Below are positions 43,023-52,217 of a stretch of 64,000 nucleotides of DNA, piece by piece. Source of the DNA: Bradyrhizobium sp. CCGB01 (GTDB lineage: Bacteria > Pseudomonadota > Alphaproteobacteria > Rhizobiales > Xanthobacteraceae). A model generated the notes under the pieces. The model saw only the letters and a list, made by a program, of their open reading frames with translations, was not told where the DNA came from and ran no database searches. The translations under genes were made by a program, and so were the position numbers. Where the stretch lies: NCBI RefSeq assembly GCF_024199795.1, contig NZ_JANADK010000001.1:5084001-5148000 (forward strand), written 5' to 3'. Within the stretch, counting starts at the first letter, position 1. The number at the start of each line of letters is the position of its first letter.

Positions 43023-45269
43023 ATGAATGCCAATAGCAAGACCCGCGTTGCGCGGAAGACCCACAAAGAACTCCTCCGATTTGCACCGAACTTCACCGCC
43101 TACGTCCTGCCTCCCGATGCGGTTTGCCTCTATTCCGAGGATCGCAAGTTCTTCCTGCACGGCGAACTCTATTGTGCCTTGGCCACCGCGCTCGGAAAAC
43201 ATGGCGAGGCCAGGCCGGAGATCATTCGGCAGCTTTCGAAGCGCTTCCCGGCCGCCAAGATCGAGGAGGCGATCAAGCGGCTCCTCGATCGCCGATATGT
43301 CATTGCGCGGACCTCGCCAGCATTCGACGAGGCCGTCGGCGGTTTTTGGGCAAGCCTCGGCCTGTCTCTGGAAGTCGCGGAGCAAAATCTTCGCAGTTGC
43401 TCCGTGCGAGTCGAGTCGATTGACGTCAAAGGCGCCAAGGAGCTGACCGCGGCCCTGGGTAAGCTCGGCGTTCAAATCGCCAAGCGCTCGCCAAAGCTCA
43501 CGATCACGCTCGCGAACGACTATCTCGACCAGCGCCTTGCTGAATTGAACCAGGATCGCGTGGCCGGCAAGACACCCTGGTTGCTGGTACAGCCATCCGG
43601 CCCGTTTCCGCTGGTCGGGCCCGTGTTCAAACCGGGCGAGAGCGCCTGCTGGACCTGCCTGTTCGATCGCATGATCCGCAACCGCGAGATCAAGGGGTTT
43701 CTCGACCGGGGACCGGCGCATGCGGTTGCGATATCACCGCTCGTCAGAGAAGGCGTCGGCCAGACCGGAATCCATTTTGCGGCCGTCGAAATCGCCAAGG
43801 CAATTGCATCGGATTTTCGCACCGATCTGTGCGATCACATTGCCAGTTTCGACCTGACCGGCGCCGCCATCGCCAAGCACTACGTGATGCGACGTCCACA
43901 ATGCCCGACCTGCGGCAGCAAGAAGCTGAACAACCCGCGCCGATCTCCGGCCCCGGTCGAGATTGCAGAGGGCAAGAGGCTCGTCATGACCAGCGGTGGA
44001 TATCGCACCGTGACGTCGCGGTCGACGGTGTCGCGCTTCCGCAAGCATGTGAGCCCCCTGACAGGGGTGGTGACCAGGCTCGAACGAATCGACGTCGATC
44101 TGCCGATGAACACCAACTACTTCGCCCAGCATAATTTCTCCGCGCCGGCCCACAGCATCGACCAGCTCAGGTCCGGATTGAGCGGTGGCAGTTTTGGCAA
44201 GGGCTCGACCGCCGAGCAGGGCGAAGCCAGCGCGCTGATGGAATCGATCGAACGCTATTCGGGCATTTTCCAGGGCGATGAGATCAGGACGACGCGCAGC
44301 TTTGCCGACTTCGCGCCCGGCGACGCCCTTCTGCCCAACGACGTGCAGCTGTTCAGCGAAACGCAGTTCAAGAACAGGTTTCTCCAGCAGCCGGACGATC
44401 CCCACCCGGTTCCCGAGCCGTTCGATCCCTCGGCGAGGACCGAGTGGTCGCCGGTCACATCGTTGCGCGACAAGCGCTTCAAATATCTGCCGACCGGCCT
44501 CCTGTACTTCTTCTATGGCGGATTTCATACGGATTCCAACGGCTGCGCGGCCGGCAACACCCGCGACGAAGCGATTGTCCAGGGCTTCCTGGAGCTGATC
44601 GAGCGCGATGCCTACGCGATCTGGTGGTACAACCGGGTGCAGCGCGCCGAGGTCGACCTCGAGCAGTTTGACGATTTCTATGTCCGGGATCTCCAGGCTC
44701 AATTTGCGGAAGCCGGTCGCAAGCTGTGGGTGCTCGATGTCACCACCGATCTCGGCATTCCGACCTACGTGGCAATCATGCACTGGATGCAGAATGGGGA
44801 CGAGCATATCGAGTTCGGCTCCGGCGCGCATTTCGACCGCCGCATAGCCCTGCTGCGCGCTCTCACCGAGCTGACCCAATTCATGTCCGTCAGCATGATG
44901 AGCGGTGCGACCAGCGAGAAGCCGACCCTCGATGGTGTCACACCGCTGCGCCTGGAAGACTATCCGTTCCTGAGACCGAGCGATCGCCCGGTCGTCCCCC
45001 CAGCGCCGAGCCTCAAGCTTCACGACAATACGCGTGACCAGGTCATTGCCTGCGTCGAGATCGCCGCCCGTGCGGGCTACGATTTCCTCGTCCTCGACCA
45101 GACACGTCCCGACGTCGAGGTTCCGGTCGTCAGAGTGCTCGTTCCCGGCTTGCGTCACTTTTATCGCCGCTTTGCACCGGGCCGTCTTTACGATGTGCCG
45201 GTGAAGCTCGGATTGCTGGACGCGCCGCGACTGGAAGGCGATCTGACTTCATTCCTTCCACACACCTGA
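43023..45269 (+). CDS. Fused leader-binding/YcaO cyclodehydratase of a TOMM cluster
   Basis: A 748-residue cytoplasmic enzyme expected to convert core Cys (and perhaps Ser) to thiazolines or oxazolines using ATP. Residues about 20-95 form a winged-helix leader-recognition region (FTAYVLPPDAVCLYSEDRKF, then helices). The ThiF/E1-like part follows, with a zinc site formed by C209-x-x-C212 (CWTC) and C294-x-x-C297 (CPTC). The YcaO domain runs from about 330 to the end, with ATP/Mg motifs in AEQGEASALMESIERYSG (398-414) and GNTRDEAIVQGFLELIERDA. Fusion of these parts is the known C-D cyclodehydratase layout. The C-terminus (FLPHT) lacks the Pro-x-Pro-x-Pro tail of several studied YcaO enzymes. 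The gene lies 214 bases after the precursor and 14 before sagB. Confidence 0.92.
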   Translation: MNANSKTRVARKTHKELLRFAPNFTAYVLPPDAVCLYSEDRKFFLHGELYCALATALGKHGEARPEIIRQLSKRFPAAKIEEAIKRLLDRRYVIARTSPAFDEAVGGFWASLGLSLEVAEQNLRSCSVRVESIDVKGAKELTAALGKLGVQIAKRSPKLTITLANDYLDQRLAELNQDRVAGKTPWLLVQPSGPFPLVGPVFKPGESACWTCLFDRMIRNREIKGFLDRGPAHAVAISPLVREGVGQTGIHFAAVEIAKAIASDFRTDLCDHIASFDLTGAAIAKHYVMRRPQCPTCGSKKLNNPRRSPAPVEIAEGKRLVMTSGGYRTVTSRSTVSRFRKHVSPLTGVVTRLERIDVDLPMNTNYFAQHNFSAPAHSIDQLRSGLSGGSFGKGSTAEQGEASALMESIERYSGIFQGDEIRTTRSFADFAPGDALLPNDVQLFSETQFKNRFLQQPDDPHPVPEPFDPSARTEWSPVTSLRDKRFKYLPTGLLYFFYGGFHTDSNGCAAGNTRDEAIVQGFLELIERDAYAIWWYNRVQRAEVDLEQFDDFYVRDLQAQFAEAGRKLWVLDVTTDLGIPTYVAIMHWMQNGDEHIEFGSGAHFDRRIALLRALTELTQFMSVSMMSGATSEKPTLDGVTPLRLEDYPFLRPSDRPVVPPAPSLKLHDNTRDQVIACVEIAARAGYDFLVLDQTRPDVEVPVVRVLVPGLRHFYRRFAPGRLYDVPVKLGLLDAPRLEGDLTSFLPHT

Positions 45270-45283
45270 GGGGCTACTCTTTC

Positions 45284-46741
45284 GTGCGTGCTCCCAGGAA
45301 AAAGCCGACCAGGAAGATCGCGCCGGATATTGCTGCCCGATTGAGCCATCGCTTCTCCCTCCAGATGCAGCCGGACGGAAACATCGCCGCCACTTTTGGC
45401 GACTATTCCGTCAACCTCGGACAATTCAGCGCGGCCGCGATGGACCGCGCGCGACATCTCGGCACCGGTCTTCCGATCGCTTCGTTTGCAGGCAAGAGCA
45501 TCCTCGCCAGGGAAATCGACGCTCTGGTGCATCGCCTGGCCCGGCAGGGGCTTCTGGAATACCGCCTCTCCTCCCCGCGCGACGAGCGCGACCTCATGGT
45601 CATCGAGCCTCAAGTCCCCGACTACTGGCCGCGACGCGCGAAGCTGGGCAGCCGTGATACCGTCGTGTTGTCGCGCTTTGCCTATCTGCGCCGGCGCGGC
45701 AATGAGATGGTGCTGGAATCGCCACGCGCCGGCGCGCTGTTCCGGATTGGCGATCCCGCCATCGCCGCCACCCTTGCTGCGCTGTCACAGCCTCAGCAGA
45801 TCGGCAAGCTTGACCGGAAGGCACTCTCCTCCAACCTCCTTCTGCTCGAGCTGTTGCTGGAAAGCGGTGTTCTGCTCAAGCTCGATGCGAAAGGCGGCGA
45901 CGGCCTGCGAGTAGATGAAGGCGACGGCAATCTCGTTCTCTGGGATTTCCACGATCTGGTCTTTCACACGCGGAGCACGGAGGGCCGGCAAGCCAATCCG
46001 GTCGGCGCCGCTTTCAGCTATGCGAGCGTCGTTCCGCCGCTGCCCGCGGTGCGTCCGCCCTGGCCAGGCAGCAAGATCGACCTGCGCACATTCTCCTCCT
46101 CGGAGCCGAACTCTCTCTTCCCGAAGCTGTTGCACGAACGCCATTCAACACGGGATTTCGACGACAAGCATCCAGTCACGCTCCACGAACTCGCGCAATT
46201 TCTCGACACCACCGCGCGCGTTGTGTCCGAATGGAAGAGCGAGCCGTATTTTGACGGCGGTCCGGAGGTCACCTACAGCACGAGGCCTTATCCGTCTGCG
46301 GGCAGCGCGTACGAGCTGGAATTGTACCTGGCGGTCTCGAACTGCGACGGGCTCGCGCGCGGACTTTACCACTACGACGCAGGGGGGCACGCGCTGGTCG
46401 CGATCGGCGCCTCCGCCCAACAGCTCCAGGCGCTCTCGGTGGCAGCTCAGTTTGCCATGGACGCGCCTGGTGAGCCGCAAATCCTGATCACGATCGCGGC
46501 GCGCTTTGGGCGGGTCTCCTGGAAATACAGCTCAATTGCATATGCGCTGATCCTGAAGAATGTCGGCAGCCTGATTCAGACGTTTTATCTGGCAGCGACC
46601 GATATGGGCCTTGGTGGCTGCGCCATCGGGACCACCGACATCGATCTGTTCGCGAAGATGACGGAGTTGGAATTACATATCGAGGGCCCGGTAGGTCAAT
46701 TCGCGCTCGGGCGCGGCAGGAAGCCGGATGTCCAAGGCTAG
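45284..46741 (+). CDS. SagB-type azoline dehydrogenase
   Basis: A 485-residue FMN-dependent oxidase expected to turn thiazolines into aromatic thiazoles. The C-terminal half (about 260-480) is the nitroreductase-fold SagB domain: ERHSTRDFDDKHPVTLHELA at its start with the FMN-phosphate-binding arginine, RPYPSAGSAYELELYLAV, and the late MGLGGCAIGTTD. The N-terminal half (about 1-250) is an extra domain found in long SagB proteins and may mediate complex formation. The start is GTG 45284, 14 bases after the cyclodehydratase stop; ribosome site GAGGGG is nearby. It converges with the peptide-transport operon 47 bases downstream. Confidence 0.9.
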   Translation: MRAPRKKPTRKIAPDIAARLSHRFSLQMQPDGNIAATFGDYSVNLGQFSAAAMDRARHLGTGLPIASFAGKSILAREIDALVHRLARQGLLEYRLSSPRDERDLMVIEPQVPDYWPRRAKLGSRDTVVLSRFAYLRRRGNEMVLESPRAGALFRIGDPAIAATLAALSQPQQIGKLDRKALSSNLLLLELLLESGVLLKLDAKGGDGLRVDEGDGNLVLWDFHDLVFHTRSTEGRQANPVGAAFSYASVVPPLPAVRPPWPGSKIDLRTFSSSEPNSLFPKLLHERHSTRDFDDKHPVTLHELAQFLDTTARVVSEWKSEPYFDGGPEVTYSTRPYPSAGSAYELELYLAVSNCDGLARGLYHYDAGGHALVAIGASAQQLQALSVAAQFAMDAPGEPQILITIAARFGRVSWKYSSIAYALILKNVGSLIQTFYLAATDMGLGGCAIGTTDIDLFAKMTELELHIEGPVGQFALGRGRKPDVQG

Positions 46742-46787
46742 AATCGGCATCCGACGGCAAATTGGCGCACGCATCGAGTCCGTCGCG

Positions 46788-47648
46788 CTATTGCAGCGTC
46801 GGATCGAGCCGGTCGCGCAGCCAGTCGCCGATCACGGAGACAGCGAGCGTAGTCACCACGATGGTGGTGGCCGGCGCCAGCATGATCCAGGGTGCCCGAG
46901 TCAGATACTCGCGGCCATAGCCCACCATGTTGCCGAGGCTGGTCATCGGGGGCTGCACGCCGAGGCCGAGGAAGGACAGGCCCGACTCCATCAGGATCAC
47001 CTCGGGGAAGACCAGCGTCGTCGAGACGATCAGGGTCGAGGCGATGTTGGGCAGGATGTGACGCAAGTAGATCCGCGAAGGCGTCGCGCCGAGCTGGCGG
47101 ACCGCTGCGGCATAGCCTTGTGCATTGGCGGAGATGGCGAGGCCACGCGCGATGCGGGCATAGCGCTCCCAGCCGAACAGTCCCATCAGGCCGATCAGCA
47201 GCGGCAGCGAATTGCCGAAGAAGGCGAGCACCGCGAGCGCCATGATCAGGAACGGCATGCTGGCCTGAAAGTCCGTCAGCATCAGCACGAGCTGCTCGAC
47301 GGCGCCGCGGAAATGTGCCGCGAGGAAACCGAGCGTGGTGCCGACGATGGCGGAGATCGCCGTCGCGCCGAACGCGATCAAGAGCGAGATGCGGATGGAG
47401 ACCAGAAGCCGCGACAGCACGTCGCGGCCGAGCTCGTCGGTCCCGAGCCAGTGCGCGACATTGCCGGGCGCAGAAAGCCGGTTGCGCAGGTCGAGCTGGG
47501 TGTAGCCGTAGGGCGCGATCTTTTCGGCGAACGCCGCGATCACCAGCATCGCGACGATCCAGCCGATCGCCAGTGCGACCGAGATCGGAATCGCCGGAAG
47601 GCTGATCCGGCGGCGGACGGCAGCGTCCTTCAGCGTCGCGTCGGTCAT
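46788..47648 (-). CDS. Dipeptide/oligopeptide ABC transporter permease (DppC/OppC type)
   Basis: A 286-residue inner-membrane permease with six segments. The start YTQLDLRNRLSAPGNVAHWL followed by GTDELGRDVLSRLL is the DppC/OppC signature. The EAA loop is RQLGATPSRIYLRHILPN, which contacts the ATPases. It overlaps dppB by 4 bases and is last in the operon running from 52187. Its end faces the TOMM cluster. Confidence 0.93.
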   Translation of the reverse strand: MTDATLKDAAVRRRISLPAIPISVALAIGWIVAMLVIAAFAEKIAPYGYTQLDLRNRLSAPGNVAHWLGTDELGRDVLSRLLVSIRISLLIAFGATAISAIVGTTLGFLAAHFRGAVEQLVLMLTDFQASMPFLIMALAVLAFFGNSLPLLIGLMGLFGWERYARIARGLAISANAQGYAAAVRQLGATPSRIYLRHILPNIASTLIVSTTLVFPEVILMESGLSFLGLGVQPPMTSLGNMVGYGREYLTRAPWIMLAPATTIVVTTLAVSVIGDWLRDRLDPTLQ

Positions 47649-48574
47649 GCATGGGCTCCCTTCGCGCGCAGGCGCGGATCGAGGAAGCCGTAGAGGAAGT
47701 CGACGATGAGGTTCGACGTGACCATGGTCATCGCGACCAGCAGCAGGATGCATTGCACCACGGCGAGGTCGCGGTTGGCGACGGCAACGACCAGCAGGCG
47801 CCCTACTCCCGGCCAAGCGAACACGCTCTCGACCACGACCGCGCCCGCGATCAGCGTGCCTACCATGAAGCCCAGGATGGTGACGGTCGGGATCGCCGCG
47901 TTCGGCAGAGCATGCGAGGTCACAACTTTCCGCCACGGCACGCCTTTGGCGGAAGCCGTGCGGATATAGGGCTGGCCCAGCACCTCCAGCATCGCACTGC
48001 GGGTGAAGCGCGCCAGCACCGCGGCGCCGCCAAGGCTCAGCGTTGCGATCGGCAGGATGGCGTGACGCCAGCTGTCCTGCCCGCCCGACGGCAGCCAGCC
48101 GAGCTGCACGGCGAAGACGAGCACGAGCAGCAGCGCAAGCACAAAACTCGGCACGGTGAAGCCGGCAACCGCCGTCATCATCACAGCGCGATCAATCCCG
48201 GAGCCCCGATGCAACGCCGCGTAAATGCCGGCGGGAATGCCAAGCGCGACCTTGAAGGCGAACGCCGGCAGCGTCAGCGCCAGCGTCGCCGGAATCCGCT
48301 CCAGCACGAGCTCGATCGCAGGCCGCCCGTCGCGCATGGAGCGGCCGAGCTCGCCCTTGGCGATGGCGCCGAAGTAGTCGAGGTACTGGAACCAGATGGG
48401 GTCATCGAGGCCCCACGCCTTGCGGAAGGCGGCGAGAACCTCCGGCGGCGCTTCCGGTCCCAAAATCATCAGCGCGGGATCGCCGGAGAGACGCAGCACC
48501 ACGAACGCGAAGGTGACGACAAGCACGATCGTCAGCGCCGCGCGTCCGATCCGAATGGCGAAATAGCGTCCCAT
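47645..48574 (-). CDS. Dipeptide/oligopeptide ABC transporter permease (DppB/OppB type)
   Basis: A 309-residue inner-membrane permease. Family motifs include GDPALMILGPEAPPEVLAAF near the start, TASAKGVPWRKVVTSHALPN (EAA loop), VVESVFAWPGVGRLLV and FLYGFLDPRLR at the end. The ATG at 48574 overlaps the stop of the upstream ATPase gene (TGATG), so translation is coupled. Confidence 0.93.
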   Translation of the reverse strand: MGRYFAIRIGRAALTIVLVVTFAFVVLRLSGDPALMILGPEAPPEVLAAFRKAWGLDDPIWFQYLDYFGAIAKGELGRSMRDGRPAIELVLERIPATLALTLPAFAFKVALGIPAGIYAALHRGSGIDRAVMMTAVAGFTVPSFVLALLLVLVFAVQLGWLPSGGQDSWRHAILPIATLSLGGAAVLARFTRSAMLEVLGQPYIRTASAKGVPWRKVVTSHALPNAAIPTVTILGFMVGTLIAGAVVVESVFAWPGVGRLLVVAVANRDLAVVQCILLLVAMTMVTSNLIVDFLYGFLDPRLRAKGAHA

Positions 48575-49566
48575 CACGCCGCGTCCCGGGTTTCGACCTT
48601 CGGTCCGGTCACGAGGTGGCAGGCGACCTGCCTGTCGCCGCCGACGGCCGACAGCGCCGGCACCTCGCTCGCGCAGCGCGCGATCGCGCGCGGGCAGCGC
48701 GGATGGAAGGCGCAGCCCTTGGGGCGAGCCGCCGGGTTCGGCGGGTCGCCTGCCAGCACGATGCGGCCCGCGCTGCGACGGCCCGGTGCCGGCGAAGCCG
48801 AGACCAGCGCCTGCGTATAGGGGTGTTCCGGGCGCGCGAAGAGATCGTCTGCGCTGCCGATCTCAACAATGCGCCCGAGATACATCACGGCGACGACATT
48901 GCTGATCTGCCGGACGACGCGCAGATCGTGGCTGATGAACAGCAGCGTGAGCCCAAGCTGCGCCTGGAGATCGCAAAGCAGGTTCACCACCTGCGCCTGG
49001 ATCGAGACGTCGAGCGCGCTGACCGGCTCGTCGCAGACCAGGAAATCCGGCTTCGTCGCCAGCGCCCGCGCCAGCACGATGCGCTGGCGCTGCCCACCCG
49101 AGAGCGCGCCCGGATAACGCGCGCCATGCGCCGGGGTCAGCTCGACCGCCCGCAGCAATTCGCGAACACGGTCCTCGCGTTCGGCGGCCGTGCCGAGACC
49201 GTGAATATCCAGGGGCTCGCGGATCTGGGTCGCAACCGGCAACCGCCGATCCAGCGCGCCAAGCGGATCCTGAAAGATCATCTGCATGTGCGCCCGCTGC
49301 GCGCGCCACGCAGCCGTCCCCGGCGCGGCCATCGGCTTGCCATCGAACCGCACTTCGCCACGGTCAGGCGTCTCAAGGCCGAGCACGATGCGGCCGGTGG
49401 TGGACTTGCCCGAACCGGACTCGCCGACGAGGCCAAGCGTCTCACCTCTGGGAATCGTCAGCGACACGCCGTCGACAGCATGAACGGCCGTGCTGCGGCC
49501 GAACATTCCGGAGCGCATGGAGTAGCTGCGCGAGATCGAGGATACCTCGACGAGCGGCGCGCTCAT
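48574..49566 (-). CDS. Peptide ABC transporter ATPase (DppF/OppF type)
   Basis: A 330-residue ATPase with Walker [10 protein letters not shown], signature LSGGQRQRIVLARAL and Walker B FLVCDEPVSALDVS. The C-terminal extension CAFHPRCPRAIARC carries the cysteines of the iron-sulfur/oligopeptide-transporter C-terminal domain shared by Dpp and Opp ATPases. The start at 49566 overlaps the stop of the companion ATPase gene by 4 bases. Confidence 0.93.
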   Translation of the reverse strand: MSAPLVEVSSISRSYSMRSGMFGRSTAVHAVDGVSLTIPRGETLGLVGESGSGKSTTGRIVLGLETPDRGEVRFDGKPMAAPGTAAWRAQRAHMQMIFQDPLGALDRRLPVATQIREPLDIHGLGTAAEREDRVRELLRAVELTPAHGARYPGALSGGQRQRIVLARALATKPDFLVCDEPVSALDVSIQAQVVNLLCDLQAQLGLTLLFISHDLRVVRQISNVVAVMYLGRIVEIGSADDLFARPEHPYTQALVSASPAPGRRSAGRIVLAGDPPNPAARPKGCAFHPRCPRAIARCASEVPALSAVGGDRQVACHLVTGPKVETRDAA

Positions 49567-50549
49567 TCGGCGGCGATCCCGAGCAGCGCGCGGCGCGAGG
49601 CCTCGGCGCGAATGCAGGCGACAGCGCGGTCGTTCGCGATGGGCGCCAGCGTCGGGGCTGCAAGGCCGCATGGCTCGGCTGCCAGTGCGCAGCGCGGTGC
49701 GAAGGCGCAGCCACTGGGCATGTGCGCGGGATCGGGAACCGTGCCGGGAATGGCCGTGAGGCGTCGGCGCGGTCCATCGAGCGGCGGCAGCGCGCCGATC
49801 AGACCTTGCGCATAGGGATGCACGGGATCGGCGAAGAGCTGGTTGCTAGGTGCCTGCTCGACGATGCGGCCGGCATACATCACCGCGACGCGGTCGCAAT
49901 TCTCGGCGACGACGCCGAGATCGTGGCTGATCAGGACCATCGCCATGCTCATCTCGCGGCGAATGGTGGAGAGCAGCTCCAGAATCTGCGCCTGGATGGT
50001 GGCGTCGAGCGCAGTGGTCGGCTCGTCCGCGATCAGCAGATCGGGATTTCCGGCGAGCGCCATCGCGATCATGATGCGCTGGACCTGGCCGCCCGAGAAT
50101 TCGTGCGGATAGGCTGACAACCGCCGCGCCGCATCGGGAATACCGACGAGATCGAGCAGCCGCCGCGCTTCGGCCTTCACCGCCCCGCCCGATAGACCGC
50201 GATGCAACGCCAAGGCCTCGCAGAGCTGCCTGCGAATGGTGAGCACCGGATTGAGCGCGCTCGCGGGGTCCTGAAAAATCATGGCGACCCGCCCGCCCCG
50301 CACCTGGTCGAGCTCGGCGGCCGGCGCGCCGAGAATTTCACGGCCGTCAAGTCGAACCGAGCCCGACACGCGGGCGTGCCGCGGCAAGAGGCCGAGCGCG
50401 GCGAGCCACGTCACCGACTTGCCGGAGCCGGATTCGCCGACGAGGCCGACGGCCTCGCCCTTCTGCAAGATGAGATCGACACCGCGCAGGACAGGTACGC
50501 CGTTGAAGGCGACGCTGAGGCCCTGGATGTCGACCAGCGGCGTGACCAT
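49563..50549 (-). CDS. Peptide ABC transporter ATPase (DppD/OppD type)
   Basis: A 328-residue ATPase with Walker [10 protein letters not shown], signature [17 protein letters not shown] and Walker [15 protein letters not shown], then the Cys-containing C-terminal domain ([14 protein letters not shown]). The ATG follows the binding-protein TAA without any gap. Together with the DppF-type partner it makes the heterodimeric motor of the importer. Confidence 0.93.
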   Translation of the reverse strand: MVTPLVDIQGLSVAFNGVPVLRGVDLILQKGEAVGLVGESGSGKSVTWLAALGLLPRHARVSGSVRLDGREILGAPAAELDQVRGGRVAMIFQDPASALNPVLTIRRQLCEALALHRGLSGGAVKAEARRLLDLVGIPDAARRLSAYPHEFSGGQVQRIMIAMALAGNPDLLIADEPTTALDATIQAQILELLSTIRREMSMAMVLISHDLGVVAENCDRVAVMYAGRIVEQAPSNQLFADPVHPYAQGLIGALPPLDGPRRRLTAIPGTVPDPAHMPSGCAFAPRCALAAEPCGLAAPTLAPIANDRAVACIRAEASRRALLGIAAE

Positions 50550-52187
50550 TTACGCCTCGAAATTGCCAGCGCGGAAATCCATCGCGAACGCCGGCGACGC
50601 CTTCCACTTGATCGATTTCGGCTTGGCCGTGAAGGTCGCGTTCTGGTGCAGCACCGTGTAAGCGGGATCCTCGCGCTCGGCGATCTCCAGCATGCGGTGG
50701 AACGCCTTCTTGCGAGCAGCGCGGTCGGTCGAGGTCTCCAGGAACTCGGAGAGCTTGTTCAGCTCAGCATTGGTCCATTCACCGATCTGCTGCTGCTGGC
50801 CGTTCGGGCCGTGCTGGGCGACCAGCGACGACACGGGATCATTGAAGGCGGCCGAGTTCGACCAGTCGCGCACCGCGCGGGTCGGCGCACGCTCCATGAT
50901 CTGCGACCAGTTCTCCTTGGTCTCGATCTGGACGTTGAGGCCGACCGACTTCCACATCTCGACCAGCACCTGCGCGGTCGCGACCTGGTTGGTGTAGTAG
51001 TTGTTGAGCAGGCGATAGGGAATCGGATCGCCCTTGTAGTTGGCCTGCTTCAACAGATCCTGCGCGAGCTTCGGGTCGTAGGCCGGCACGCTCCAGTCGG
51101 CGTTGAACATGTCGCCATAGAATTCCCACTGAAGGCCTTTCGGCACCCGGGTACGGCCGGCCCACAGGCTGTCGACAATCGCCTGGCGGTCGATCGAATG
51201 GGTGAAGGCGCGCCGCACCAGCGGGTTGGCGAGCACGGCGTGGTTCTTGTCGAACACGGTCAGGCGATGGTTGAGGATGGTGCCACCCTGCACTTCGAAC
51301 GCGGAGTTCTTCTCGATGCCGGCGATCTGGTCCGGCGGGATGTCGCAGGCGAACTGGTACTCGCCCGACAGGAGGCCGTTGATGCGGCTCGCGACCTCGG
51401 GCACTTCGAGGAAACGGATGCGCTTGAGCGGCGGACGGCCGCCCCAATATTCGTCATGCGCTTCGAGCGTCAGCGACACGTCGGGCTTGAGCTCGACGAC
51501 CTTGTACGGGCCGGTCGTCACAGGCTTGCGCGCCCAGTCGAGATAGCTCGCGGATTGTTCCCAGGCGCGGCGGTTCATGATGTCGGAGCCGTAGCGCGAC
51601 AGCCGGCCCTCGATCGTGACGTCGGGCGTCGCGTTGTAGAAGCGCACCGTGTACTTGTCGACGGCATCGACACGCACGAGGTCCGGCCAGATGCGGCGGG
51701 CAACTGCCGGCACGTCCGGCGGCAGTTCCTTGCCCGGACGCGGCGTCGGGATCTTCTCGAAAGCCTGGATGGTCGAGCGGCTCTTGGCCTCGGTCTCGCC
51801 GAACATGCGCTCGCGGCTGAAGGTGAAGACGACGTCCTCCGCCGTGAGCTCGTCGCCATTGTGGAACTTGACGCCCTGACGCAGCTTCACCTCGACGGTC
51901 TGGTCGTCGATGCGGCGCCATTCGGTGGCCAGGCCCGGTACGGCCTCGAGGCTGCCGCGCCAGTTCTTCGAGATCAGTCCCTCCCAGATCGAGGAGAAGA
52001 ACACGCGCTCGCCGACGTTGGATTGCTCGCGCAGCACGTCGAGCACGTTCGAATTCGTCACCTTTTGCACGGCGATCGTCACCGACGGTCGGTTGTCGGC
52101 CTGCCCGATCGCAAAGCGCGGCAGGAGAAGTGTGCCCGCGGCAGCGCCGCCAGACTTCAGGATGGTGCGACGGGTGAATTTGCTCAT
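50550..52187 (-). CDS. Peptide-type ABC transporter substrate-binding protein (family 5)
   Basis: A 545-residue periplasmic binding protein of the DppA/OppA family. The leader has KFTRRTILKSGGAAAGTLLL, a typical twin-arginine signal. The mature chain contains VKLRQGVKFHNGDELTAEDV, the diagnostic family 5 segment, and RRAFTHSIDRQAIVDSL later. It is the second gene of the operon (after the isomerase-fold gene) and feeds the permeases and ATPases encoded downstream. The ligand may be a peptide, sugar or opine-like compound and cannot be read from sequence. Confidence 0.92.
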   Translation of the reverse strand: MSKFTRRTILKSGGAAAGTLLLPRFAIGQADNRPSVTIAVQKVTNSNVLDVLREQSNVGERVFFSSIWEGLISKNWRGSLEAVPGLATEWRRIDDQTVEVKLRQGVKFHNGDELTAEDVVFTFSRERMFGETEAKSRSTIQAFEKIPTPRPGKELPPDVPAVARRIWPDLVRVDAVDKYTVRFYNATPDVTIEGRLSRYGSDIMNRRAWEQSASYLDWARKPVTTGPYKVVELKPDVSLTLEAHDEYWGGRPPLKRIRFLEVPEVASRINGLLSGEYQFACDIPPDQIAGIEKNSAFEVQGGTILNHRLTVFDKNHAVLANPLVRRAFTHSIDRQAIVDSLWAGRTRVPKGLQWEFYGDMFNADWSVPAYDPKLAQDLLKQANYKGDPIPYRLLNNYYTNQVATAQVLVEMWKSVGLNVQIETKENWSQIMERAPTRAVRDWSNSAAFNDPVSSLVAQHGPNGQQQQIGEWTNAELNKLSEFLETSTDRAARKKAFHRMLEIAEREDPAYTVLHQNATFTAKPKSIKWKASPAFAMDFRAGNFEA

Positions 52188-52217
52188 GACAATAGGCCCT
52201 GCCCTTGGTGAGGTCGG

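Noticed and set aside
50202..52211. A 669-codon frame antisense to the peptide-binding protein gene
   Set aside because: It is the complement of a strong family 5 binding-protein gene and has no recognisable protein features.
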